NCBI GenBank assembly: GCA_020445765.1 | Contig: JAGRFY010000037.1 | Span: 45,093 to 78,137, forward strand | Direction: 5' to 3' | DNA: 33,045 nucleotides | DNA from: Rhodocyclaceae bacterium | GTDB taxonomy: Bacteria > Pseudomonadota > Gammaproteobacteria > Burkholderiales > Rhodocyclaceae | Shown here: positions 7,632 to 15,753 of the stretch, piece after piece | Position numbering within the stretch: the first letter of the stretch is position 1 | Layout of the letters: every line of letters starts with the position of its first letter | Position numbers and translations under genes: made by a program | Notes under the pieces: generated by a model | Seen by the model: only the letters and a program-made list of their open reading frames with translations | Database searches by the model: none | What the model was told of the DNA's origin: nothing

Positions 7632-9086
7632 ATGCCCGAGGAATTTCTCGTCAACTTCACCCCCCAGGAGACCCGTGTCGCCCTGATGCAGAAGGGGGTC
7701 GTGCAGGAATTGCACGTCGAGCGCTCGGCCAGCCGGGGCATCGTCGGCAACATCTATCTCGGCCAGGTGGTCCGAGTGCTGCCCGGCATGCAGTCGGCCT
7801 TCGTCGAGATCGGTCTCGAACGCACGGCCTTCCTGCACGTCGCCGACATCTGGAGCGAGCGTAACAACGGCGAGTCGCCGCGACCGATCGAACGCATCCT
7901 GTCCGAAGGCCAGAAGATCACCGTCCAGGTGTTGAAGGACCCGCTCGGCACCAAGGGCGCCCGCCTGTCCACCCAGATCAGCATTGCCGGGCGACTGCTG
8001 GTCTATCTGCCGCAGGACCGCCACATCGGCATATCGCAGCGCATCGAGAACGAGAGCGAACGCGAAGCCCTGCGCAAGCGGCTGAGCGCGCTGATTCCCG
8101 AAGACGAAGCCGGCGGCTTCATCGTGCGCACGATGGCCGAGAGCGCGTCGGACGACGAACTCGCCACCGACATCGCCTACCTGCGCAAGCTGTGGGGCGA
8201 GATCCGCGGCCAGGCGGCCGACGCCAGCCCGCCGAAGATCCTCTACGAGGACCTCAATCTCGGCCAGCGGCTGCTGCGCGACCTGGTCAGCGCGGAGACT
8301 TCGCGGATCGTCCTCGACTCGCGCGAGAACCACCAGAAGCTGACCGCCTTCGCCGCCGAGTACATGCCGCGCGTGCTGCCGCTGATCAGCCACTACACCG
8401 GCGAGCGTCCGCTGTTCGACCTCTACGGGGTCGAGGACGAGATCGAGAAAGCGCTGGCGCGGCGAGTGGACCTGAAAAGTGGTGGCTACCTGATCATGGA
8501 TCAGACCGAGGCGATGACGACGATCGACGTCAATACCGGCGGCTTCGTCGGCGCCCGCAACTTCGACGACACGATCTTCAAGACCAACCTCGAGGCCGCC
8601 CAGGCGATCGCCCGCCAGCTCAGGCTGCGCAATCTCGGCGGCATCATCATCATCGACTTCATCGACATGGAGAGCCAGGATCACCGGGATTCGGTGCTCG
8701 AGGAACTGAAGCGTGCACTGGCCCGCGACCATACCAAGATGAGCGTCTCCGGCTTCACCCAGCTCGGGCTGGTCGAGATGACGCGAAAGCGCACCCGGGA
8801 GTCGCTCGCCCACCTGCTGTGCGAGCCCTGTCCAACCTGCGAGGGCCGCGGGGAGGTCAAGACCGGGCGCACGGTGTGCTATGAGATCCTGCGTGAACTG
8901 TTGCGCGAGGCGCGCCAGTTCAACGCCCGCGAATTCCGGGTGCTGGCCGCGCCCGACGTGATCGACCTGTTCCTGGACGAGGAGTCGCAGGCGCTGGCCC
9001 TGCTCTCCGAGTTCATCGATCGGACGGTATCGCTGCATCCGGAGGCGAGCTACACCCAGGAACAGTACGACATCGTGCTGCTATGA
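7632..9086 (+). CDS. rng: Ribonuclease G (RNase E/G family)
   Basis: RNase G is an endoribonuclease that trims the 5' end of 16S rRNA and degrades some mRNAs. The 484-residue product lacks the long C-terminal degradosome scaffold of RNase E, which fixes the call as RNase G. It shows the S1 domain (GIVGNIYLGQVVRVLPGMQSAFVEIG, about 36-61, in which the S1 strand pattern is clear), the 5'-sensor region, the DNase I-like catalytic region with metal-binding TTIDVNTGG and IIIDFIDM, and the zinc-link CPTC (within CEPCPTCEGRG, about 397-407). ATG 7632 gives the canonical MPEEFLVN start. The gene ends in a four-base ATGA overlap with the prenyltransferase. Confidence 0.96.
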   Translation: MPEEFLVNFTPQETRVALMQKGVVQELHVERSASRGIVGNIYLGQVVRVLPGMQSAFVEIGLERTAFLHVADIWSERNNGESPRPIERILSEGQKITVQVLKDPLGTKGARLSTQISIAGRLLVYLPQDRHIGISQRIENESEREALRKRLSALIPEDEAGGFIVRTMAESASDDELATDIAYLRKLWGEIRGQAADASPPKILYEDLNLGQRLLRDLVSAETSRIVLDSRENHQKLTAFAAEYMPRVLPLISHYTGERPLFDLYGVEDEIEKALARRVDLKSGGYLIMDQTEAMTTIDVNTGGFVGARNFDDTIFKTNLEAAQAIARQLRLRNLGGIIIIDFIDMESQDHRDSVLEELKRALARDHTKMSVSGFTQLGLVEMTRKRTRESLAHLLCEPCPTCEGRGEVKTGRTVCYEILRELLREARQFNAREFRVLAAPDVIDLFLDEESQALALLSEFIDRTVSLHPEASYTQEQYDIVLL

Positions 9087-10063
9087 GCGACGCCCGCAGT
9101 CTGCCGCAGCCGGCGGAACCTCGTCCGCAGGATTTCGCATCGACGCCGGCGCGGTACTTCGCCGCGACTCGGCCGGCCTTCCTGACGATCACCCTGGTCG
9201 GCTGCCTGATCGGGCTGGCGACGGCCCACCGCGCCGGCACTGCGCTCGACCCGCTGACCGCGACGCTGACGGTATTGCTGGCGGTGCTGGTGCACGCCGG
9301 CGCCAACGTCGTCAACGACGTCTGCGACGCCGACAACGGCAGCGACGAGGCCAACCATGGTCGGCTCTATCCGTTCACCGGCGGCAGCCGGATGATACAG
9401 AACGGGGTGCTCGACCGGCGCGAAGCTGGGTGGCTGGGCTACGCCCTGCTGCTCGCGGTGGTCCCGGCGGGGCTCTGGCTGGCGTGGCACAGCGGCATCG
9501 GCCTGCTGGCGATCGGCGCGGCCGGGCTGCTCGTCGCCTGGGCCTATTCGGCGCCGCCGCTTCGTCTGATGAGCCGGGGGCTTGGCGAATCGGCAATCGT
9601 CGCCGGCTGGCTGCTGGTGGTGGTCGGCGCCGACTACGTCCAGCGTGGCCACTTCGCGCTGATGCCGGTGATCGCGGGCCTGTCGTTCGCAATGCTGGTC
9701 GGTGCCTTGCTCTACATCAACCAGTTTCCGGACCACAGCGCCGATGCGGCGGCCGGCAAGCGGACCCTGGTGGTCCGGCTCGGTACCGAGAACGCGCGTT
9801 GGGGCTATCTGCTGCTGGTGCTGGCGGCCTACGGCTGGCTGGTCCTCCAGGTCGGGCGCGGCGCCCTGCCCCAGGCCGCCGCCGCTGCGGCGTTCACGAT
9901 CGTGCTGTCGCTGCCGGCCGGGCGCGCCCTGCTGGCCCATGCCGACGATCCTTCCGCGCTGCGTCCGGCGATCCGCCAGACTGTGCTGGCTGCCCATATC
10001 CATGGCCTGGTGCTCGCCGCGGCAATCGCTTTCGGGCGCGCTGGCGAGCTGTTCACCCGATGA
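9083..10063 (+). CDS. UbiA-family prenyltransferase, MenA-like
   Basis: This 326-residue polytopic membrane protein, with about eight or nine transmembrane helices, belongs to the UbiA superfamily, which joins isoprenyl diphosphates to aromatic acceptors. The first Mg-diphosphate motif is NDVCDADNGSDE (about 77-88; NDxxDxxxGxD) and the second is NQFPDHSADAAAGKRTL (about 213-229). Both have the spacing typical of MenA, the 1,4-dihydroxy-2-naphthoate polyprenyltransferase of menaquinone synthesis. No other menaquinone gene is in view, so the acceptor is uncertain and a quinone-modifying role in a ubiquinone organism is possible. It overlaps rng and the next gene by four bases each (ATGA). Confidence 0.85.
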   Translation: MSDARSLPQPAEPRPQDFASTPARYFAATRPAFLTITLVGCLIGLATAHRAGTALDPLTATLTVLLAVLVHAGANVVNDVCDADNGSDEANHGRLYPFTGGSRMIQNGVLDRREAGWLGYALLLAVVPAGLWLAWHSGIGLLAIGAAGLLVAWAYSAPPLRLMSRGLGESAIVAGWLLVVVGADYVQRGHFALMPVIAGLSFAMLVGALLYINQFPDHSADAAAGKRTLVVRLGTENARWGYLLLVLAAYGWLVLQVGRGALPQAAAAAAFTIVLSLPAGRALLAHADDPSALRPAIRQTVLAAHIHGLVLAAAIAFGRAGELFTR

Positions 10064-10731
10064 TCCGGTTCGAGCCCGGGCGCTGTCGGGCGGTGATCTT
10101 CGACATGGACGGCGTGCTGCTCGATTCGGAACGCATCGCCTACGACATCGGGCGCCGGATCTGCGAGGACATGGGCCTGCCGTGGCGGCACGACGTGGCC
10201 ATGCAGATGATCGGTCGCAATTCGCGCGAATTCGAGCGCTTGCTGAAGGATGCCTACGGCGAGGACTTCCCGGTGGCGGAACACCAGCAGGAATTCGGCT
10301 GCCGCTACGAAGCGGTGATCGCCGAAGGCGGCATCCCGCTGAAGCCCGGGGTCGACGCGCTCTTCGCGCGTCTCGACGAACTCGGCCTGGCCCGCGTCGT
10401 CGCCACGTCGACCCGGCGCAGTCGCGCGCTGCCGAAGCTCGAGGCCACCGGCCTGCTCGCCCGGCTCGACGGCGTCGTCGCCGGCGACGAGGTGCAAAAC
10501 GGCAAGCCCGCGCCGGACATCTTTCTGGCCGCGGCCACGCTGCTCGGACGGCCGCCCGACCAATGCACCGTGATCGAAGACTCCAATGCCGGCGTACGCG
10601 GCGCCCTGGCCGCCGGCGCCCAGGTCGTGATGGTGCCGGACATGTTGATGCCTGCCGCCGACGTCGCCGCCGCGCGGATTTCGGTGCTGCCTTCGCTCGA
10701 TGCCGTGAAACGCCTGCTCGACGGGCTGTGA
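10060..10731 (+). CDS. HAD-superfamily phosphatase (beta-phosphoglucomutase/phosphoglycolate phosphatase-like)
   Basis: This 223-residue HAD hydrolase with a C1 helical cap belongs to the group that includes beta-phosphoglucomutases and sugar-phosphate phosphatases. Motif I is FDMDGVLLDSE (about 14-24; nucleophile Asp 15, acid/base Asp 17), motif II is VATSTRR (about 112-118), motif III is the Lys in NGKPAPDIFL (about 147-156) and motif IV is VIEDSNAGVRGA (about 171-182). The substrate cannot be deduced; many such enzymes are broad-specificity phosphatases. ATG 10060 overlaps the prenyltransferase stop (ATGA), so the two are probably translationally coupled, but I see no pathway link. Confidence 0.88.
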   Translation: MIRFEPGRCRAVIFDMDGVLLDSERIAYDIGRRICEDMGLPWRHDVAMQMIGRNSREFERLLKDAYGEDFPVAEHQQEFGCRYEAVIAEGGIPLKPGVDALFARLDELGLARVVATSTRRSRALPKLEATGLLARLDGVVAGDEVQNGKPAPDIFLAAATLLGRPPDQCTVIEDSNAGVRGALAAGAQVVMVPDMLMPAADVAAARISVLPSLDAVKRLLDGL

Positions 10732-10914
10732 ACGACATCGTCATCCGCGAAACTGCCGAACCGTCGCTCAAGCGGACCCGGCAAGCGGCCGACAACCCTT
10801 GAAGCCGGACCGCCCCGACCCCTGGTCGCGTCGGGCGCGGCGCACAGGCGCTGGCCGGCGTCATGACGCGGCGATTAAACTGGTGCCGGGACCACACCCG
10901 GGCAAGGAGATGCT

Positions 10915-11526
10915 GTGCAGTTGATTGGCATGCTGGACTCCCCCTTCGTGCGACGCTGCTACGTCGTCGCGCAGCGGCTGGGCATCGCGCTGGAGCACCG
11001 GCCGCTCTCGGTATTCCGCAACTTCGCCGAATTTCACGCGATCAATCCACTGGTGCGCGCCCCGACCCTGATCCTCGACGACGGCACCTGTCTGGTGGAC
11101 AGCAGCCTGATCATCGAGCATCTGATGAGCCTGAATGCCGACCAACCGCTGCTTCCGCCGGGTGACGACGCCCCGCTCCAGTGCCGTCGGCTGACCGGCT
11201 TCGGACTGTCCCTGTGCGACAAGGCGGTGCAGCTCTACTACGAGCTGGGCGTTCGACCCCAGACCCTGCGCTGGCCGGAATGGATCACCCGGTGCACCGG
11301 CCAGCTCCGCGACAACGCGGCGCTGCTCGAACAGCACGCCGCCTGTCCTGCAGGTTGGCTGCATGGCGACCGCCCCTGCCTTTCGGACATCACCATCGCG
11401 GTCGCATGGCGCTTCACGCACCACGTGTTGCCACACATCCTCGACCCGGACGAATACCCTTTGCTCGGCGCACTCGGCGAGCGGGCGGAAGCCCTGCCCG
11501 AGTTCGTTGCGGCGGATTTCGAATGA
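10915..11526 (+). CDS. Glutathione S-transferase-fold protein
   Basis: This 203-residue protein has an N-terminal thioredoxin-like domain (MQLIGMLDSPFVRRCYVVAQRLG) with SPFVRR at the position of the GST catalytic motif. The glutathione-binding NPLVRAPTLILDDGTCLVDSSLIIEHL segment (about 43-69) includes the cis-Pro region and the D-S-S motif. An all-helical C-terminal domain follows. It resembles cytosolic bacterial GSTs (YibF-like), and the substrate is unknown. The start is GTG 10915, supported by AAGGAG at 10904-10909. Just after its stop the tandem repeat begins, so its mRNA may end in repeat-encoded hairpins. Confidence 0.85.
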   Translation: MQLIGMLDSPFVRRCYVVAQRLGIALEHRPLSVFRNFAEFHAINPLVRAPTLILDDGTCLVDSSLIIEHLMSLNADQPLLPPGDDAPLQCRRLTGFGLSLCDKAVQLYYELGVRPQTLRWPEWITRCTGQLRDNAALLEQHAACPAGWLHGDRPCLSDITIAVAWRFTHHVLPHILDPDEYPLLGALGERAEALPEFVAADFE

Positions 11527-11530
11527 GAGT

Positions 11531-11660
11531 GGACGACCCCCACGCTCACTGCGTTCGCGGAGGATCGGCTTTGCACAGCCGATCCGCTGCGCAGGCGCGA
11601 AGCAATGCTTCGCGAAACCCCCGCTACGCCCCCCCAGGGGGGCTGGAGACCGCATCAGGG
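11531..11660 (+). repeat. Three-hairpin repeat, copy 1 (tandem with copy 2)
   Basis: This 130-base unit has three consecutive hairpins. One is GGATCGGCT-TTGCAC-AGCCGATCC (11562-11585, nine-bp stem). The second is CGCGAAGC-AAT-GCTTCGCG (11596-11614, eight-bp stem). The third is a C-run/G-run stem around 11628-11643. The first 100 bases match copy 2 (offset 150) at all but two positions. A diverged inverted copy lies at 30190-30275. Copies 1 and 2 fill the GST-ruvA gap. Such units resemble REP/BIME-like elements, but I do not recognise a named family. Confidence 0.9.
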
Positions 11661-11680
11661 ACGGCCCGGCGAAAGGTCTC

Positions 11681-11808
11681 GGACGACCCCCACGCTCACT
11701 GCGTTCGCGGAGGATCGGCTTTGCACAGCCGATCCGCTGCGCGGGCGCGAAGCGATGCTTCGCGAAACCCCCGCTACGCCCCCCGAGGGGCCGGTGACCG
11801 CATCAGGG
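11681..11808 (+). repeat. Three-hairpin repeat, copy 2
   Basis: This is a near-identical direct repeat of copy 1, separated from it by 20 bases. Within its first 100 bases only two A-to-G changes distinguish it, one in the spacer between hairpins and one in the loop of the second hairpin (AAT to GAT); both leave the stems intact. The end is two bases shorter in the C/G-run hairpin and neighbouring bases. Both copies finish at CCGCATCAGGG. The preserved stems point to selection on, or recent duplication of, a structured unit. Confidence 0.9.
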
Positions 11809-11856
11809 GCGGGCATCACGATGGCTTCTTGCGCTTCGGGTCGTGAGCATGCGGCA

Positions 11857-11880
11857 ATGAAGGAACGGACGAAGGAATGA
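11857..11880 (+). other. Possible seven-codon leader ORF coupled to ruvA
   Basis: ATG 11857 opens the tiny frame MKERTKE, whose TGA (11878-11880) overlaps the ruvA ATG (11877) as ATGA. The frame is also open upstream through both repeat copies, so it may be chance. The purine-rich GGAACGGACGAAGGA inside it would serve as the ruvA ribosome-binding region. Confidence 0.25.
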
Positions 11881-12482
11881 TCGGACGGATTCGCGGAACT
11901 CTGGCGGAAAAGAACCCGCCGGCCATCCTGGTGGATGTGCACGGCATCGGCTATGAAGTCGACGTGCCGATGAGCACGTACTACGGCTTGCCGGAGTGCG
12001 GGCAGCCGGTGACCCTGTTCACCCATTTCGCGGTGCGCGAGGACGGGCAGTTCCTGTACGGATTCGCGAGTCGTGAGGAGCAGGCGACCTTCCGTCAGCT
12101 GCTGAAGGTCTCCGGCATTGGCGCGCGTACTGCCCTCGCCGTGCTGTCGGGGCTGTCGGTCGGCGAGCTGCGCAGCGCGGTTGCGCTGCAGGAGGCCGGG
12201 CGGCTGGTGAAAATTCCGGGCATCGGCAAGAAGACCGCCGAACGCCTGCTGCTGGAGTTGCGCGACCGCCTTGGGTCGGGCCTGCCGCCGGCCGCGCCGG
12301 GTGTCGCGCCGACGTCCGCCGAGGGCGCCCCTGCTGCAGACGCCCGCAGCGACGTCGTGCACGCGCTGCTGGCACTCGGCTACAGCGAGAAGGAGGCCTT
12401 GCGCGCGAGCGACGGGCTGCCGGCCGACGGCGACGTTTCGGACGGCATCCGGGTCGCGCTGAAGAAGCTGTCGAAGGGCTGA
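11877..12482 (+). CDS. ruvA: Holliday junction branch-migration protein RuvA
   Basis: RuvA tetramers bind four-way DNA junctions and load the RuvB motor. The 201-residue product has the OB-fold domain I ([20 protein letters not shown]). Domain II carries two helix-hairpin-helix motifs, [16 protein letters not shown] (about 73-88) and [16 protein letters not shown] (about 107-122). A flexible Ala/Pro linker leads to domain III ([16 protein letters not shown], about 157-172), which contacts RuvB. The gene is complete and looks functional, but ruvC is not upstream and ruvB is not downstream; the next gene is convergent. The upstream space is filled by two hairpin repeats. Confidence 0.97.
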   Translation: MIGRIRGTLAEKNPPAILVDVHGIGYEVDVPMSTYYGLPECGQPVTLFTHFAVREDGQFLYGFASREEQATFRQLLKVSGIGARTALAVLSGLSVGELRSAVALQEAGRLVKIPGIGKKTAERLLLELRDRLGSGLPPAAPGVAPTSAEGAPAADARSDVVHALLALGYSEKEALRASDGLPADGDVSDGIRVALKKLSKG

Positions 12483-12501
12483 GCGCCCGCCTTGGCGGCC
12501 G

Positions 12502-13929
12502 TCACTCGACCGCGATGGTCCCCATCATGCCACCGGCGGCGTGGGACAGAATGTGGCAGTGGAACATCCACTCCCCGAGGTTGTCGGCGACGAAGGCGAC
12601 GTCCACCGACTGCCGCGGCGCCATCAGCACGGTGTCGCGCCAATCCTGATCGACCAGCGGCTGGCCATCGACGCCGACGACCCGGAAGAAGTGCCCGTGC
12701 AGATGCATCGGGTGTGCGAAGTCGGTCTCGTTGATCAGCCGCAGCACCACGTGATCGCCCTTCTTGACGTAGAGCAGCGGCTCATGCAGCAGGGCGTGCT
12801 CATGCTGGGCGCTGAAGTTCATGGTCCAGGCCAGCTTTTCCTTCTCGAGGATTTCCTGGATGTTGGTCGGCTTGCCGTCGATCATGCCGATCACCGGTGA
12901 GCCGCGCATGCCGCCCTGGAACACGATGTAGTGATCGATCGCCTTGGCGACATCGGGCTCCGGCAAGTCGTTGGCAGCAAGCTGGATCGGGGCACCGAGC
13001 GGCTTCTCGCGCACCGGCGCGGCGTCGAGATAGCTGATCCGGGCCAGTTGGCCGCGGCTGCGCCGGTCGACGTCCACCACCTTGTGCTCGCTGCCTGGCG
13101 CCGCCATGAAGTCGACGACGAGATCGACCCGCATGCCTGGGCCGAGATCGACCGTCTCGAGTTCGCGCGGCCTGATCGCCTGACCGTCGAGCGCGATCGC
13201 ATGCAAGCGGTGCGCTGCCAGACGGAGGCGGAAGATGCGAGCGGATGCCGCATTGATCAGCCTCAGCCTGACCCGTTCGCCGCTGCGCACGGCCAGTGTG
13301 ACGTTGTCGCCGGCTTGCTGGCCATTGACCAGCACGATATTGCCCAGCCGGCCGTCGTTGGCGATATCGAGAACGCGACCGAAATCACCGACCTGGCGGC
13401 CTTTGGCGTCCACGCGCACATCCGACAGCACCCAAACCACCTCCCGGTCCACTTCGATCGGCGCGTCCTCCTCGACGATCAGCGGGCCGTAGAGTCCCCG
13501 CGGCACCTGTTCGAAGCTGGTCTGGTGCGGGTGATACCAGAAGGTACCGGAATCCTGTACCTGGTACTCGTAGCTGTACATCTCGCCCGGCTTGATCGGA
13601 TATTGGGTGACGTAGGGCACGCCATCCATCGCGTTCGGTACCCGCAGGCCGTGCCAATGCACGGTGGTGTCGACGCCCACCAGATCGTTGTTGGCGACGA
13701 CGCGCACGCGATCGCCCTTGCGAAAACGCAGTTCCGGCCCCGGCACCGAGCGGTTGAATCCCCAGAAGTCGGTCATCGGACCGCCGGGCGTCAATGCCTG
13801 CTCGAAGTGGCCGGCATTGAGCACGAAATCCCGGGTGCCGTCGGCCGCCCGGGCCAGTCCCGGCGGCAATGCGGCGAGCCCCGCGGTAGCGGCGCCGGCC
13901 TTCAGGAAATCCCTTCTGCTCATCGTCAT
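12502..13929 (-). CDS. Tat-exported three-domain multicopper oxidase (laccase/CopA/CueO-like)
   Basis: Multicopper oxidases take electrons from substrates such as Cu(I), Mn(II), Fe(II) or phenols at a type 1 copper and reduce O2 at a trinuclear centre. The 475-residue protein starts with a twin-arginine signal (SRRDFLK, 4-10), so it is exported folded. All four copper motifs are present: HWHG (91-94), HPH (133-135), HPMHLHGH (406-413) and HCHILSHAAGGM (457-468). The last holds the type 1 ligands Cys 458 and axial Met 468. No methionine-rich CueO-type insert is obvious. ATG 13929 is supported by AGGGGA eight bases upstream. It lies 38 bases after the sensor-domain gene and is probably in one operon with it. 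Confidence 0.93.
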   Translation of the reverse strand: MTMSRRDFLKAGAATAGLAALPPGLARAADGTRDFVLNAGHFEQALTPGGPMTDFWGFNRSVPGPELRFRKGDRVRVVANNDLVGVDTTVHWHGLRVPNAMDGVPYVTQYPIKPGEMYSYEYQVQDSGTFWYHPHQTSFEQVPRGLYGPLIVEEDAPIEVDREVVWVLSDVRVDAKGRQVGDFGRVLDIANDGRLGNIVLVNGQQAGDNVTLAVRSGERVRLRLINAASARIFRLRLAAHRLHAIALDGQAIRPRELETVDLGPGMRVDLVVDFMAAPGSEHKVVDVDRRSRGQLARISYLDAAPVREKPLGAPIQLAANDLPEPDVAKAIDHYIVFQGGMRGSPVIGMIDGKPTNIQEILEKEKLAWTMNFSAQHEHALLHEPLLYVKKGDHVVLRLINETDFAHPMHLHGHFFRVVGVDGQPLVDQDWRDTVLMAPRQSVDVAFVADNLGEWMFHCHILSHAAGGMMGTIAVE

Positions 13930-13967
13930 GTCGGTGTTCCCCTGCGCGGGCGGCTGCCCCGCTCGCG

Positions 13968-14747
13968 TCATTGGCTGGATTGTTCGTACATCCGCGTCAC
14001 CCGCTCGCTGGCGACGAGGATCGACTCGGTGGCCTCGGCAACGATCAGCCGGTAGGAACTCGCCCCTTCGGCGGCAATCGCGGTCTGCAGCCATTCCCAC
14101 TGCAGGGCCATCTCGTCGAGCTCCCAGCGAATCTCCTCGGTGTTTTCGCGCTGTGTGCGCAAGCGCTCGAGCCCGCCCGAGAATTCGTTGACCGCAGCGT
14201 CCAGTTCCTCGCGCACGGTGGCCGACTCGACCCCCCAGCTCACCAGCATGTAGGCCTTGGCGATGCGCTGGCAGAGCGCGCTCTGCCGACCAGCCATCGT
14301 CACCAGGCGGCTGCCGGGCGTGTCGGCGCGGTCCTGCAGATGCTGCAGCAGGCGCTTCGCGGCCAGATCGACCTCGTCGGTCTGTCGCGAAAGCTGCAGT
14401 GCCTTGTCGCGGGACACCGGCTCCATCGCACCGGTCTTCAGCGGCTGCCAGGCCAGGGCCAGTTCCGACAAGGCCTTCTGCGTGTTGGCGTCGTCGGCCT
14501 TGCGGTCGAGCGCGCCGAGGTTGGCGTCGAATCCGGCCAGGGCATTGGTCAGCTGGTTCATCGCCGCGGTCGGCAGCACGTTCAGTCCGATCTGACTGTA
14601 GGCCTTGACCACCCGCTGGGCGAGCATGCGTTGCTGACTGGCGAGGCTGACGGGTCCGTCCTCGTCAGCCGCGACCGGTGCGGCGAGCAACGCAGCGGCA
14701 AGCCCCAGGATCCATGCCCAACGCGGCTTTTGCATCTTCACCGTCAT
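13968..14747 (-). CDS. Exported stand-alone PilJ/NarX-type sensor-domain protein
   Basis: This 259-residue protein has a signal peptide (MQKPRWAWILGLAAALLAAPVAA). Two copies of the motif that marks the 'type IV pili methyl-accepting chemotaxis transducer N-terminal' domain (PF13675) follow: SQQRMLAQRVVKAY (37-50) and GRQSALCQRIAKAY (153-166), each opening a helical segment of about 110 residues. In PilJ and NarX-like proteins this four-helix domain senses ligands outside the membrane; in NarX the motif binds nitrate. Here there is no membrane anchor, HAMP, kinase or MCP domain, so it is probably a soluble periplasmic binding or accessory protein. ATG 14747 has a strong GAGGAG site. It lies 58 bases after the helical-protein gene and ahead of the oxidase. 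Confidence 0.8.
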   Translation of the reverse strand: MTVKMQKPRWAWILGLAAALLAAPVAADEDGPVSLASQQRMLAQRVVKAYSQIGLNVLPTAAMNQLTNALAGFDANLGALDRKADDANTQKALSELALAWQPLKTGAMEPVSRDKALQLSRQTDEVDLAAKRLLQHLQDRADTPGSRLVTMAGRQSALCQRIAKAYMLVSWGVESATVREELDAAVNEFSGGLERLRTQRENTEEIRWELDEMALQWEWLQTAIAAEGASSYRLIVAEATESILVASERVTRMYEQSSQ

Positions 14748-14805
14748 GCCACTCCTCTCGTTCCGATCCGACACGCCCGTTCGGCGCGATCGCTGCCCCT
14801 GTCCG

Positions 14806-15675
14806 TCAGAAGACCGGGACACCCATCGACTGCAGGGCACGGTTCAACTGCTTGGTGGCCTCTTCCATCAGCGCCACCGCCTCCGAATACTTGCCGACGT
14901 CGGCCTGGCCTTCGGCCTCGAGCTTGAGCCGCCGGCCTTCGCCGACGAAGCGATCCACCAGCTGGCGCTTGCCACCCTCGGCACGCCCTTCGCCGATCAT
15001 CATGTCCACCATGATCTGGTTGCTGCCGAAGCGCTTCTGCTCGTAGGCATATTCCTCGGCGGGCGTCTCGAAATTGAGCGAGAGCACCACTTCCTGGCCA
15101 GCGCGCAGGCGCGACAGCTCCTGCACCGCGATCTTGTAGGCATCGGCCATGTGCTTGTTGGCCTCGCCGAGACGATCGGCGGCGGCCAGCTTGTCGGCCT
15201 CGGCGGCCAGCCGATCGATCTCGCCGAGTACGCGGGATGCTTCCTTCTCGAGCCGGGGATCGCGGGTGAGGTCGTCGACGGCCGCGCGATAGGTGCGCAC
15301 CTGCTCGGTCATGTCGGAAAGCTGCTTGCGCTGCGCGCTGTCGGAAAGCCCGCCTTCTGACGACAGGCGGCGCGACGCCGACGAGGCCGATTTCAGCGCG
15401 GCATCGAGGGCGCTCGCGGCGTCTTCCAGGCGCCCCTCGTCGATCGCCTTGCGGGCATCGTCGAGCAGGCCCTTGCCCTTCTCGACCAGGATCGGGGTCT
15501 CGGCGTCACGCCCGTAGGCGGAGCTCTTCGCCGCCGGCGAGTTAACCAGCATCTCCACCAGCCGAAACTTCTGCTCGATCAGACGCCTGCGCTGTTCGTC
15601 ATCCGAACCTGTCTGGGCGCACGCTGCACCGGCAAACGCCAGCGCCATCACCAGCGCCAATGATTTCCTGATCAT
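14806..15675 (-). CDS. Exported helical protein of unknown function, first gene of the oxidase operon
   Basis: I do not recognise this 289-residue protein. ATG 15675 gives a signal peptide (MIRKSLALVMALAFAGAACAQ). The AGAAC sequence could be a lipobox, although the cleavage site ACAQ also fits signal peptidase I. The rest is charged and Ala/Glu/Leu-rich, predicted almost wholly helical, and contains repeated segments such as LLDDARKAIDEGRLEDAASALDAALKSA that look like TPR or coiled-coil helices. The C-terminus (GKYSEAVALMEEATKQLNRAL) also resembles a TPR-like helical pair. It could be a scaffold or binding partner for the two downstream exported proteins. The frame is open 40 codons further upstream, but that extension lacks a signal sequence and overlaps the promoter region. 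Confidence 0.75.
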   Translation of the reverse strand: MIRKSLALVMALAFAGAACAQTGSDDEQRRRLIEQKFRLVEMLVNSPAAKSSAYGRDAETPILVEKGKGLLDDARKAIDEGRLEDAASALDAALKSASSASRRLSSEGGLSDSAQRKQLSDMTEQVRTYRAAVDDLTRDPRLEKEASRVLGEIDRLAAEADKLAAADRLGEANKHMADAYKIAVQELSRLRAGQEVVLSLNFETPAEEYAYEQKRFGSNQIMVDMMIGEGRAEGGKRQLVDRFVGEGRRLKLEAEGQADVGKYSEAVALMEEATKQLNRALQSMGVPVF

Positions 15676-15753
15676 GGGGCCATCCTGAATTTTCTGGGGT
15701 TCGGGGCCACCGGAAATCTTACACGCCCGGCATCGATCGCTCAGGGCGCAATG

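Noticed and set aside
11531-11808. CRISPR array or protein-coding repeat
   Set aside because: Only two units of about 130 bases, each with internal hairpins and a 20-base gap; open frames through the repeat have odd composition and differ between strands with no ribosome-binding site.
12483-12501. Terminator between ruvA and the multicopper oxidase gene
   Set aside because: The 19-base gap has only a short CCGCC/GGCGG inverted repeat with almost no loop and no T-run.
12502-13929. Copper nitrite reductase
   Set aside because: The protein is about 475 residues with four copper motifs including the HCH trinuclear ligands, so it is a three-domain laccase-type oxidase, not the two-domain NirK.
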